Positions 16,057-22,420 of a stretch of 22,420 nt of DNA are shown here, in pieces. Origin of the DNA: JACMJP01 sp046160675 (GTDB lineage: Bacteria > Bacteroidota > Bacteroidia > Chitinophagales > BACL12); contig JBJXHH010000129.1 of assembly GCA_046160675.1 (NCBI GenBank), positions 1 through 22,420 on the forward strand, in the 5' to 3' direction. Within the stretch, counting starts at the first letter, position 1; the number at the start of each line of letters is the position of its first letter. The position numbers and the translations under genes were made by a program. Below the pieces are notes generated by a model. That model saw only the letters and a list, made by a program, of their open reading frames with translations, was not told the DNA's origin and searched no databases.

Positions 16057-17178
16057 ATGAGTAAAGAATTAAAAATTAAACCTATAAGCCAATGGGGGTT
16101 TAACTTCAAGAGCCCGCTTATAATGGCCGGTCCATGCAGTGCTGAAAGTGAAGAGCAGGTACACCAAACGGCGAAACAAATTTGCCAGAACAACATTGAT
16201 ATTTTAAGAGCCGGCATCTGGAAACCCAGAACCCGCCCTAATTCCTTTGAAGGTATTGGCAGTGTAGGTTTAAAGTGGCTGAAAGATGCAAGTTTTGATA
16301 ATAAAGTGCCCTGTGCCGTAGAGGTTGCCAATGTGAAGCATGTGTATGAAGCATTGCGGAGCGGTATTGATATCCTTTGGATAGGCGCCAGGACAACAGT
16401 GAATCCTTTTGCCGTGCAGGAAATCTGCGATGCCCTGCAGGGAGTTGATATACCCGTTTTAGTAAAAAACCCGATAAACCCAGACCTTGAACTTTGGATA
16501 GGCGCATTTGAGCGCTTAAACAGGGCTGGCATTACCAGGCTGGCTGCTATTCACCGTGGCTTCAGCACACACGAAAAAACCAAGTACCGCAACATTCCCC
16601 GATGGAACATTCCCATTGAACTGAAGAGGCGTTACCCAGAAATTGCAATCATATGCGACCCCAGTCATATATGTGGAGGCAGGGAATTGCTGAAAGAGGT
16701 AGCGCAAACTGCCCTCGACATCGGATTTGATGGATTACATCTCGAGTCGCATATCAATCCTGACAAGGCACTGAGTGATGCACAACAACAATTAACTCCT
16801 TCTGCTTTTGGAGAATTGATAGCTTCACTGATCGTTCGGGAGAACATTGATCAAAACCCTGAAGCCGAGAACCAGTTGGATTCTCTGCGTTCAAGAATTG
16901 ACAGCCTTGACAAGTATTTGCTGGAAGTGTTGAGTGAAAGGATGGACATTGTGCGGGAGATAGGTGATTACAAAAGGGAACATAACCTTGCCATCGTACA
17001 ACCCAGCCGCTGGAATGAGATCGTTCAGACTCGGATGGATCTTGGCAAGCGCAAGCATCTTACAGAAAAATTTATTGCAGAACTCTTTCATGCCATTCAT
17101 AAAGAAAGCATCCATCATCAAACAGAAGTGATGCAACATGCTGATGAACAGAAAGCAGTAGCTGCTGAGAAGAAATAA
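16057..17178 (+). CDS. Bifunctional DAHP synthase (type I-beta) / chorismate mutase (AroQ)
   Basis: The 373-residue fusion catalyses the first step of the shikimate pathway and the chorismate-to-prephenate branch. The DAHP synthase barrel (about 1-262) shows AGPCSAES (24-31), GIWKPRTRP (53-61) and the metal-site CDPSH (200-204) with a later LHLESH. The chorismate mutase helix bundle (about 273-365) shows the LRSRIDSLDKYLLEVLSERM, IGDYKRE and QPSRWNEIV patterns of AroQ enzymes. The N-terminal DAHPS, C-terminal mutase order is typical for Bacteroidota, where the mutase part often feedback-regulates the synthase. It feeds PheA upstream. A strong terminator closes the block. Confidence 0.95.
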   Translation: MSKELKIKPISQWGFNFKSPLIMAGPCSAESEEQVHQTAKQICQNNIDILRAGIWKPRTRPNSFEGIGSVGLKWLKDASFDNKVPCAVEVANVKHVYEALRSGIDILWIGARTTVNPFAVQEICDALQGVDIPVLVKNPINPDLELWIGAFERLNRAGITRLAAIHRGFSTHEKTKYRNIPRWNIPIELKRRYPEIAIICDPSHICGGRELLKEVAQTALDIGFDGLHLESHINPDKALSDAQQQLTPSAFGELIASLIVRENIDQNPEAENQLDSLRSRIDSLDKYLLEVLSERMDIVREIGDYKREHNLAIVQPSRWNEIVQTRMDLGKRKHLTEKFIAELFHAIHKESIHHQTEVMQHADEQKAVAAEKK

Positions 17179-17210
17179 TAATTTGCATTATTTAAATTGA
17201 TCATTTTGTT

Positions 17211-17237
17211 CCGCCCAAAATTTCGGGCGGTTTTTTT
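17211..17237 (+). terminator. Rho-independent terminator after the DAHPS/chorismate mutase gene
   Basis: CCGCCC pairs with GGGCGG around an 8-nt AT-rich loop, followed by seven T. It marks the right border of the conserved metabolic block; all genes beyond are on the other strand. Confidence 0.9.
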
Positions 17238-17285
17238 ATGCCTGAATAACCCCAACATTTTATCCCAGCTAAATCACATGTAAAG

Positions 17286-17299
17286 GTCTTAGCTAAGAC
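17286..17299. repeat. 14-bp perfect palindrome GTCTTAGCTAAGAC
   Basis: A perfect palindrome with no spacer between the terminator and the VOC gene stop, at the border of the accessory block. Function unknown; it may be a protein-binding site or a remnant of an element boundary. Confidence 0.4.
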
Positions 17300-17312
17300 G
17301 GAAATTGATTGT

Positions 17313-17675
17313 TTACCATTGTTGAAATCTTATGCCAAGTTGCTTATCTGCAATTGCAAATTCTTTGGCACCCCATGGTCTTAGCGTAACTGTATTGAGA
17401 TTTGGGTGCAGTAGATGAGGATGAGAAGCCGATACTTTTGCAAACACTTCTTCAATATTATCCGTTACAAGCCTTAGCTCTGGATAATGTTCTTTAGCTA
17501 ATTGTTCGTCTTGAAAAACCATAATCCTTATTCCATCATTTTCTAAAACACAATAAGGTTGTGAAGTCTTTAAATCTTGGTGTTCAATTGAAAATTGCAG
17601 ACAGTCAACAAATAGTTTTATTCCGTCTGTAATGTCAGTATAGAACACACTTGGTACTAACTTTAAAAAAGTCAT
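17313..17675 (-). CDS. VOC-superfamily (glyoxalase/bleomycin-resistance-like) protein
   Basis: A product of 120 residues if the ATG at 17,675 is used (TFLKLVPSVFYTDI, a usual VOC beginning). The open frame extends to 17,744, but the extra 23 residues are polar and atypical. One beta-alpha-beta-beta-beta unit is followed by a second with LRPWGAKEFAIADKQLGIRFQQW, the standard VOC ending where an Asp/Glu metal ligand often lies. Members include glyoxalases, dioxygenases and binding proteins for antibiotics; this protein cannot be assigned further. It is the first minus-strand gene of the accessory block. Confidence 0.72.
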   Translation of the reverse strand: MTFLKLVPSVFYTDITDGIKLFVDCLQFSIEHQDLKTSQPYCVLENDGIRIMVFQDEQLAKEHYPELRLVTDNIEEVFAKVSASHPHLLHPNLNTVTLRPWGAKEFAIADKQLGIRFQQW

Positions 17676-17804
17676 ACTTATAGTATTTGATTGTATCTTT
17701 ATTATTATTTCATTTTTTAGTTTGTCTCTCTTAAATAATGCCAACTAAGCCGACAAACTCAAGGTTTGCACAGGGGAGTACTATAGGATCGTTATCATTT
17801 CGTT

Positions 17805-18356
17805 TCATTTACTACCCACCACCTGCTGATGTCGCCTCCAATCCCGGAAAATGTAAATGCCCCACAATATTTCAGTCAACATCCAGAACAGATAGCCGAG
17901 GCGAGCTACGAGTGAATAATACTCGCCTCCTTTTACAACATCCACATACATATAGAGAAGAAACGACAATGGTAACACTGGCAGCCATCGTAACCATAAG
18001 GGAAACATAGAGCACCATCCTACCATCAGGAATGTGGGCACCATAGGAAACACTACGGCCAGTCCGCGGTCAACATTGAATTGCTCTAGTCCGGACGAAG
18101 CGAGGGAAATGCCATGCGTTATCCCTAATAAAATGAATGCTGAGGCTGTGACATGCTCTCCCCTAAGACCTGTGTAACGTGCAGCGAAAACACCTCCCAC
18201 TATGCCGCAGCAGTCCCCCAATTGGTAGCATAGCAGTTGTCCATAGGATATTGGAGGAAATGCGAATCGACCAATAAGGCTGAAGACGAGAATGAGCAGA
18301 AAACTCACCAGTGTGATGAGCACGAGGCTCTTGTATTCAAACTGCATTTTGTCCAT
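17805..18356 (-). CDS. Polytopic membrane protein of unknown function
   Basis: The 183-residue, strongly hydrophobic product has five or six predicted membrane segments (about 10-30, 45-62, 70-90, 100-118, 122-138 and 148-172). The C-terminus is positively charged (FRDWRRH). The loop between segments 1 and 2 has a CYQLGDCCG stretch. I do not recognise the family. Its coding DNA is visibly more GC-rich than its neighbours, suggesting recent transfer. A TACTTTTG -7 element lies 16 nt upstream of the ATG. The attC-like site at 18,489-18,624 lies upstream, between this gene and the photolyase-like gene. Confidence 0.6.
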   Translation of the reverse strand: MDKMQFEYKSLVLITLVSFLLILVFSLIGRFAFPPISYGQLLCYQLGDCCGIVGGVFAARYTGLRGEHVTASAFILLGITHGISLASSGLEQFNVDRGLAVVFPMVPTFLMVGWCSMFPLWLRWLPVLPLSFLLYMYVDVVKGGEYYSLVARLGYLFWMLTEILWGIYIFRDWRRHQQVVGSK

Positions 18357-18372
18357 TGCTCTTTCTTAACTA

Positions 18373-18380
18373 CAAAAGTA
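18373..18380 (-). promoter_or_regulatory. Bacteroidota -7 element for the unknown membrane-protein gene
   Basis: On the minus strand TACTTTTG matches TAnnTTTG exactly, 16 nt before the ATG. The -33 box is weak. Confidence 0.4.
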
Positions 18381-18488
18381 TAATAGAAATACCGTCAATA
18401 TAAAAAGTTGTTTCATTTAGTTTTTCACAGTTAATTTCAAGTAGTCAGTTTCAAGTTTGCAGTCCAGTTTATTTGAAAAGCAAGAGTT

Positions 18489-18624
18489 GCGTATAACAGA
18501 TCGGGGCTTGACGCAGGGCAGGAGTAAAAGAACAAATATTCAGTTTTGTACAAAATTTCAATCGAAGAGCTGCATTCGAATTTAGCACTTCAGCCTCCAA
18601 ATTGCTAAACCGCTTGTTATATGC
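18489..18624. repeat. attC-like imperfect inverted repeat (site A)
   Basis: Outer arms GCGTATAACA (18489-18498) and TGTTATATGC (18615-18624) pair over 10 bp with one G-T. Inner pairs are CGG/CCG (18502-18504 with 18610-18612), GCA/TGC (18513-18515 with 18603-18605) and GGAG/CTCC (18521-18524 with 18595-18598). Each spacer is one base longer on the left arm, giving extrahelical bases as in integron attC sites. The site is 136 bp and starts 57 nt past the stop of the photolyase-like gene. It explains most of the 325-nt gap between genes. It differs from classical attC in core sequence (GTTATAT rather than GTTRRRY). Confidence 0.5.
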
Positions 18625-18659
18625 TGCCCTTCATCACTTCAAATATTTTATTGTCTTAT

Positions 18660-18675
18660 AACGCTGTAATGCGTT
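18660..18675 (-). terminator. Small hairpin after the photolyase-like gene
   Basis: AACGC-tgtaat-GCGTT, a 5-bp perfect stem a few nt past the stop on the minus strand. There is no T-run, so terminator activity is doubtful. Confidence 0.25.
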
Positions 18676-18681
18676 GGCAAC

Positions 18682-20157
18682 TTAAAGTGAATTAAGAAAT
18701 TGGTTTGCAATATTTATATGTTCTTTTTGTTTTATGGCGGGCATTTTTTCAAAACTCCTTACCAACATCCCTAATCTGGGGTTTTGCAAAAAGAAATCCC
18801 GATGGGTATGCATAAATCTCCAGAATAATCCGTCCCATACGTTTTGCCAGCTACCCTTTTTATAGTTACTCATTTTCATTAAATAATTACTGCCACTTAT
18901 GTACGGTTTGGTTGCCATCAATCCACCATCAGCAAACTGGCTCATGCCATAAATATTTGGTACCATTACCCAATCATAGGCATCTATAAAAAATTCCATA
19001 AACCAGCGGTAAACTTCATCGGGGTCAAATTCACACAACAACATAAAATTTCCCAATACCATTAACCGCTCAATGTGATGACAATAGCCCGTTTCCAAAA
19101 CTTTTTTAATGGTGCTGTCTATCGGCTCTATTCCTGTTGTTCCATCCCAAAAAGAGGAAGGTATTTTTCGGGTAAAGCCCCAGTAATTTTTTGTCCGTTC
19201 TTCTTTGCCTTTCAATTCATATACCGCTCTGATAAATTCTCTCCAACCTACTATTTGCCGGATAAATCCTTCCAAAGAATTCAATGGAATATCATTATTG
19301 CCTGCATATTTCAAAGCCTTAGCGATGATGAATTGAGGGGTTAGTAAACCAGCATTTAGCATGGGTGTTAAAACGCTGTGATGCAGAATATTTTCATTTA
19401 CCAGGATGGCATCTTCATAAGGTCCAAAATCCGAAAATCTTGTTTTGAAAAATGTTTGGAGCCATGTTTTGCTTTCGGAAAAAGTAGTTGGATAAATAAA
19501 ATCTGTATTCAGTATACCGTAGTTATCCGAAAAATATTTGTTTGTATAGGTAGTAGCTTCTGTATAAAAAGAATTGGGTTTTAAAAAGTCAACTTGAGGA
19601 GGAGTTTTTCCTTTTGGATATTTTAACCTGTTCTCATCATCATACGTCCATTTTCCACCAACGGGATTTTGTTTGTTCTCCATCAGAATATTTCTGCTTT
19701 GCCGCTGGTACTTATAAAAATCCGTTTGAAACATCCTTTTTTTATTGGAAAAATATGCTACAATGTCGTCTGAAGAATTAAGAAAATGCGGAGTGGGGTG
19801 TTTTATTGCATCTAATTTATGAGCGGTAGATATTTTGTTAATCCTTTGCTCAAGCCAATAATCGGTGGTGTCGATATATTCAAAAGAATTTACTTTTTGC
19901 TTTTTCAAATAGGGAAGAAGATTTCTTATGTCAGCCATCTTACTGAATGAATCAATATAAATGACCTTAATTTTTTTTGCTTGAAGAAAACTTTCATAGA
20001 ATTTCATACTGGCCCTGTGAAATGCAATTTTCCGCTTGTGAAAACTATATTGTTTAAAATTCAACCACTCTTCAACCAGATAGATGGTGTCGCATGCTGA
20101 AACAAGTATATTTTGTTCAAATAACTGATGAGGGAAAATAATTCCGGTTTTACTCAT
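18682..20157 (-). CDS. Photolyase/cryptochrome-like protein of the DPRP (PhrB-related) family
   Basis: The 491-residue protein has an N-terminal Rossmann-like domain (about 1-130, starting GIIFPHQLFEQN) and a C-terminal FAD-binding helical domain. That domain holds GFIRQIVGWREFIRAVYELKG (about 297-317), the HHIERLMVLGNFMLL block (360-374) and AYDWVMVPNIYGMSQFADGG (393-412), all typical of prokaryotic (6-4) photolyase/CryB proteins. In PhrB four cysteines hold a [4Fe-4S] cluster; here they appear missing: the MEC-like position reads IEP (about 343-345) and the Cys-rich loop after MSxY is replaced by a short KKGSWQNVWDGLFW. It probably repairs (6-4) photoproducts or senses light. It is translationally coupled to DUF2256 by an ATGA overlap. 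Confidence 0.88.
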   Translation of the reverse strand: MSKTGIIFPHQLFEQNILVSACDTIYLVEEWLNFKQYSFHKRKIAFHRASMKFYESFLQAKKIKVIYIDSFSKMADIRNLLPYLKKQKVNSFEYIDTTDYWLEQRINKISTAHKLDAIKHPTPHFLNSSDDIVAYFSNKKRMFQTDFYKYQRQSRNILMENKQNPVGGKWTYDDENRLKYPKGKTPPQVDFLKPNSFYTEATTYTNKYFSDNYGILNTDFIYPTTFSESKTWLQTFFKTRFSDFGPYEDAILVNENILHHSVLTPMLNAGLLTPQFIIAKALKYAGNNDIPLNSLEGFIRQIVGWREFIRAVYELKGKEERTKNYWGFTRKIPSSFWDGTTGIEPIDSTIKKVLETGYCHHIERLMVLGNFMLLCEFDPDEVYRWFMEFFIDAYDWVMVPNIYGMSQFADGGLMATKPYISGSNYLMKMSNYKKGSWQNVWDGLFWRFMHTHRDFFLQNPRLGMLVRSFEKMPAIKQKEHINIANQFLNSL

Positions 20158-20300
20158 TTTTTATGCTTGTTCATTTTACACTTATCGCTGCAATATTTTA
20201 CCTCGTCCCATACCTTTTCCCATTTCTTTCGCCAATTAAATGACCTTTCACAAACCGTGCATATTTTAGATGGAAGATTTTGCTTTGCTACTTTTTTCAT
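20154..20300 (-). CDS. DUF2256 zinc-ribbon small protein
   Basis: A 48-residue gene read from the minus strand: a lysine-rich start, LPSKICTVC, FNWRKKWEKVWDEVKYC, and SDKC near the end. Cys14, 17, 37 and 41 form a likely zinc site, and the WRKKW-W-V-YCS pattern is the DUF2256 signature. A TGA codon directly precedes the ATG, fixing the start. The stop overlaps the photolyase ATG (ATGA). DUF2256 is commonly encoded beside DPRP photolyases, so a joint function is likely but its biochemistry is unknown. Confidence 0.88.
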   Translation of the reverse strand: MKKVAKQNLPSKICTVCERSFNWRKKWEKVWDEVKYCSDKCKMNKHKK

Positions 20301-20802
20301 TCAGAAGGCACTTATTTATGTTGAACAATTCCTCAGGTTTTTATTTGCCTGCATTATTAAAAAGTTCTTCTACCGCTTGCTTATTTTATTCATCGAAATT
20401 GTTTTTTGTAGGCTGCACTTAAACCGGGAAACATCAGGATTTCTTTTGAGGGTATGTTTCTGACAGACACCACTATTTACTCTCTTTCTCCACAAATTAA
20501 AACTGCCGCATTATTTTTAAGTTATTCAGAGGGAATAACATTTAATGAAGGAATTTGTTGATTACCTGCTTCTGTTGGCTGCATTTGCTCCCCGTATAAA
20601 ATATAAAATTTCAAAGAAATTAAGCAAAAAAAGCTTCGATAAATAATAAATTATCAGTCGTTGTGAATTTTTTAAGCATGACTTTGTTTAATTTAAGATT
20701 TTGTATAAGCAACTTGCATAAGCTTGTATTACAGATTTATTTTTGTTTATAACCAGTCTTTTTTCAAAATAAGCCAACCATGTAATTGAGCAAACATAGA
20801 AT
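20301..20802. other. AT-rich intergenic stretch without a convincing gene
   Basis: About 500 nt between the DUF2256 gene and the second DoxX-like gene. Both strands hold only very short frames (for example 33 codons at 20,545-20,646 on plus and 20 codons at 20,522-20,584 on minus) with no recognisable product. A minus-strand TATGTTTG (20,791-20,798) fits the -7 consensus but has no -33 partner and lies far from the next start. No attC-like repeat was seen here, so it may be decayed DNA. Confidence 0.5.
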
Positions 20803-21147
20803 TTATTCTATGTTAAGCGAAATGAAAAAAATAAATGCGTTTAATATCATAAAAAACAAAGCTGGCAGTGTAACCCAAAGAGTATCTCTCACTTTTATCC
20901 TGACTGCAACACCCAAAAACATTAATATTGCCAGGCCTGCCGATGAAACCAGTAAAATAAAATGAAACTTTAAACCAATCAGCAAGCCTAAGGCACCAAA
21001 TAATTCTAAAACTGCGGTAAGCGCTCCTGCTTTTTCAAGTCCAAAGCGGTTGAACTCACTTTTCCTTTTTGTTGATTTAAAATATGTGACTCCATAACCC
21101 ATAAAAGACAGGCTTGAAATAACAATAAGGGCATTAAGTAAATTCAT
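20803..21147 (-). CDS. DoxX-like four-helix membrane protein (second of a tandem pair)
   Basis: A product of 114 residues from the ATG at 21,147 (LLNALIVISSLSFMGYGV). The open frame reaches 21,228, but the longer start would overlap the upstream gene by 79 nt and adds a polar, non-helical leader. Four hydrophobic helices are visible, with SEFNRFGLEKAGALTAVLELFGALGLLIGL between helices 1 and 2; the E-F-x-x-x-G-L and E-x-x-G-A-x-G-L-L pattern is typical of DoxX/DoxD-like small membrane proteins. The function of most such proteins is unknown. It begins 2 nt after the stop of its paralogue, so the two are one operon. Confidence 0.72.
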   Translation of the reverse strand: MNLLNALIVISSLSFMGYGVTYFKSTKRKSEFNRFGLEKAGALTAVLELFGALGLLIGLKFHFILLVSSAGLAILMFLGVAVRIKVRDTLWVTLPALFFMILNAFIFFISLNIE

Positions 21148-21149
21148 TG

Positions 21150-21494
21150 CTATACTAATTTTAGTGTCTCGACTGCAATGAAAAGACAAAGTATCAGCAG
21201 CAATAAAGAGGGTATATGCTTTTGCCATGGATTGCCCACTTTAAAATGAAAATATTGAGCTGCCAACATAAGAAAAGAAATAAGTAATGCCGGAATAAGT
21301 ACCAAATCCGAATACCAAATACCTGCAACCAGTAATGTTGACAACGCTATTTTAGCAGCGCCAACTATGTTACGGGCTAAGTCACTCAAGCGATATTGTT
21401 TAAATTCTTTTACGATATTATCGAAACGAAATATCCAAACATATACGATTGACAAAGCAACTATAATTTGAGCAATGTGAGATATATTAGTCAT
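21150..21494 (-). CDS. DoxX-like four-helix membrane protein (first of a tandem pair)
   Basis: The product has 114 residues, the same length as its neighbour. Four membrane helices are evident (about 7-22, 45-63, 64-83 and 94-111). A KEFKQYRLSDLARNIVGAAKIALSTLLVAGIW segment aligns with the corresponding part of the next gene, including the F-x-x-x-x-L and the helix-2 pattern. Its stop is 2 nt before the ATG of the second copy. The upstream leader is very AT-rich and shows no clear -7 element. Confidence 0.72.
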   Translation of the reverse strand: MTNISHIAQIIVALSIVYVWIFRFDNIVKEFKQYRLSDLARNIVGAAKIALSTLLVAGIWYSDLVLIPALLISFLMLAAQYFHFKVGNPWQKHIPSLLLLILCLFIAVETLKLV

Positions 21495-21598
21495 TTTTTT
21501 AATTTTTTTTAATACGTTTTTTATATATCTTCTACTGTTGCGATTATTTTATATTTCCTTCCGTTGATGTTGAAGACTTTGTCCAATAGGGTTGCCGG

Positions 21599-21726
21599 TA
21601 ACGTTTTCTGGCTTTGCGTTCGGTGTGGATTAGAAAGTACAAATGTATAGCCTTTATTCTAAAGCCAATAGAAAGTACAAATGTTCAGCCAAGTACAAAA
21701 GCCACACTGACGCAAAACCAGTGTTA
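21599..21726. repeat. attC-like imperfect inverted repeat (site B)
   Basis: Paired arms: TAAC/GTTA (21599-21602 with 21723-21726), CTGG/CCAG (21608-21611 with 21718-21721), TTTGCGT/ACGCAAA (21613-21619 with 21710-21716) and GTGTGG/CCACAC (21623-21628 with 21702-21707). Spacers are longer on the left arm by 4 and 1 nt, giving asymmetric bulges as in attC. The 128-bp size falls within the attC range. It starts 75 nt past the stop of the DUF1772-like gene and accounts for most of the gap 21,495-21,801. The GCTTTGCG-type arms resemble palindromic intergenic repeats I recall from other Bacteroidota genomes. Confidence 0.55.
21631..21700. repeat. Short direct repeats inside site B
   Basis: TAGAAAGTACAAATGT occurs at 21631-21646 and 21669-21684 (period 38), with AGCC two nt after each. 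A third partial copy, AAGTACAAAAGCC, starts at 21691. They fill the terminal loop of the folded site. Confidence 0.7.
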
Positions 21727-21801
21727 GCTGCATGTGCAACAGTCAGTTCAAAGCGCAATTGTTCAAAGTCCCAGCAAAAGTTTGTTTGATATAGTGTCCG
21801 T

Positions 21802-22296
21802 TTATCCATTGTTATGAGTCAACTTGTTATATGATAAGTGAAGTGCCCTCGTTGAAACTATTAATGCAACAAAACCAAACACCACCCGAAGGTGTTCACC
21901 AAATACCCACTTGTTTACTAATTTCATTGTTAGAGCTGGTTCCAAACTTATTTCCTTGTTCCAGAACAAGTAATTATTGATTGGAAGAAAATAGAACATG
22001 GTGAACAGAAATGCACCCAATGTAAGGACAAGGTGAACACTAAGCATAATTTTAATCTGCTTGTTTGATTTCAAATATGCAAAGAAGCTAATTACCGAGA
22101 GCAGAACAGAAACCGGGACAATTATCCGAAAGAAATGCCCCGGGTCTGCATTAATGAAGAATGCTCTAAAATTTGTAAGTAATTCCACACTACCAGCTCT
22201 CCAGTTGGACATCACGACAAAAAAGTCAAACAAGTGTCCTGTCAAATAAACTGTAGAGATAATGGTATTAAGCCAAAGAAAAATTCTTTTTGTCAT
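21802..22296 (-). CDS. DUF1772-like four-helix membrane protein
   Basis: The 164-residue protein has four membrane helices (about 5-25, 55-75, 82-104 and 137-155). Before the last helix it carries KLVNKWVFGEHLRVVFGFVAL, resembling the W-x-x-x-N/E-x-x-R pattern of DUF1772/anthrone-oxygenase-like proteins. Related proteins are poorly characterised, so the function is open. It starts with ATG and has a minus-strand TAACTTTG -7 box about 20 nt upstream. It is bounded by attC-like site B downstream and a half-site upstream, so it looks like a single-gene cassette with its own promoter. Confidence 0.62.
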   Translation of the reverse strand: MTKRIFLWLNTIISTVYLTGHLFDFFVVMSNWRAGSVELLTNFRAFFINADPGHFFRIIVPVSVLLSVISFFAYLKSNKQIKIMLSVHLVLTLGAFLFTMFYFLPINNYLFWNKEISLEPALTMKLVNKWVFGEHLRVVFGFVALIVSTRALHLSYNKLTHNNG

Positions 22297-22316
22297 GTTG
22301 GTTAATTTTAGTTTGT

Positions 22317-22324
22317 CAAAGTTA
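22317..22324 (-). promoter_or_regulatory. Bacteroidota -7 element for the DUF1772-like gene
   Basis: On the minus strand TAACTTTG matches TAnnTTTG exactly, 20 nt before the ATG. The -33 box is weak (CTTTTA region near 22,340). Confidence 0.45.
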
Positions 22325-22366
22325 ATTTCTTGCTATCAGTTAAAAGTTTGCACAGTCGCTAAGCAT

Positions 22367-22420
22367 TGCAGCTAACTTGTTTATTGGCGAAACAAACTTA
22401 CAAAAACCTTCTCCAATCCC
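22367..22420. repeat. Start of a third attC-like site (half-site C, cut by the window end)
   Basis: TGCAGCTAAC (22367-22376) is the exact reverse complement of GTTAGCTGCA (21723-21732) at the outer edge of site B. It is followed by a TTATTGGCG arm reminiscent of the site-B arm. Its partner arm would lie past the window end, so pairing cannot be shown. Confidence 0.4.

Noticed and set aside
17752..17780. CAAAC/GTTTG hairpin downstream of the unknown membrane protein gene, as a possible fourth attC-like site
   Set aside because: Only a 5-bp stem without TAAC/GTTA ends or outer arms; too little to call.
17738..18010. Plus-strand 90-codon frame opposite the unknown membrane protein
   Set aside because: Low-complexity, basic and Ser/Thr-rich translation typical of a shadow frame; the minus frame has clear membrane helices.
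20522..20584. Minus-strand 20-codon frame behind a GGGGAG-like site
   Set aside because: Too short and featureless; no conserved motif and no downstream coupling.
20545..20646. Plus-strand 33-codon frame with a hydrophobic middle and lysine-rich tail
   Set aside because: No ribosome-binding site, promoter or known family; the stretch is AT-rich and short frames arise by chance.
21148..21228. Longer 141-residue form of the second DoxX-like protein
   Set aside because: The extra residues overlap the upstream gene by 79 nt and read as an antisense-like, polar leader; the ATG at 21,147 gives a paralogue-matched length.

Overview
The window looks like chromosomal DNA from a member of the Bacteroidota, most likely Chitinophagaceae-like. 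The signs are an AT-rich composition, several matches to the Bacteroidota promoter consensus (-33 TTTG, -7 TAnnTTTG), a TonB-dependent-receptor plug protein with a carboxypeptidase-like domain, a fused DAHP synthase/chorismate mutase, the TonB_C lipoprotein and the DUF2256-photolyase pair. I cannot name the species.

Positions 1-17,240 are mostly housekeeping and metabolic genes. From the left: a secreted plug-only TonB-receptor fragment (+); a convergent SLC13/DASS carboxylate transporter (-); the tightly packed plus-strand operon dapD - cca - miaA - YfcE-type phosphoesterase, with junctions of 9 nt, a 1-nt overlap and a 4-nt overlap; a small heat-shock protein closed by a strong terminator; mutS2 followed 3 nt later by an AlkC-type HEAT-repeat DNA glycosylase gene; a 470-bp non-coding stretch with a good promoter and a run of GNRA-type hairpins (candidate structured RNA); a minus-strand lipoprotein with a TonB C-terminal domain; an orphan Rieske oxygenase (-); then SLC13/RCK transporter - pheA and, behind its own probable promoter, the DAHP synthase/chorismate mutase, ended by a strong terminator. 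PheA and the DAHPS/CM fusion supply the entry and branch steps of phenylalanine synthesis.

Positions 17,240-22,420 are different. Every gene is on the minus strand, gene density is low, and the contents are accessory: a VOC-fold protein, an unrecognised polytopic membrane protein, a DUF2256 + photolyase/cryptochrome-like pair, two tandem DoxX-like membrane proteins and a DUF1772-like membrane protein. Two long imperfect inverted repeats (about 136 and 128 bp) lie just 3' of two of the gene units. They have bulged, asymmetric arms ending in TAAC/GTTA, the architecture of integron attC sites. A third half-site begins at the right edge and shares an exact 10-mer with the second. I read this as a cassette-array-like region with no integrase in view; this is the most interesting feature of the window.

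Other points of note are a photolyase homologue without the iron-sulphur cysteines of its family, a PheA with an eroded ACT domain, an IscR/Rrf2-like dyad in front of the SLC13/RCK transporter, and an overlooked 48-residue zinc-ribbon gene overlapping the photolyase start.
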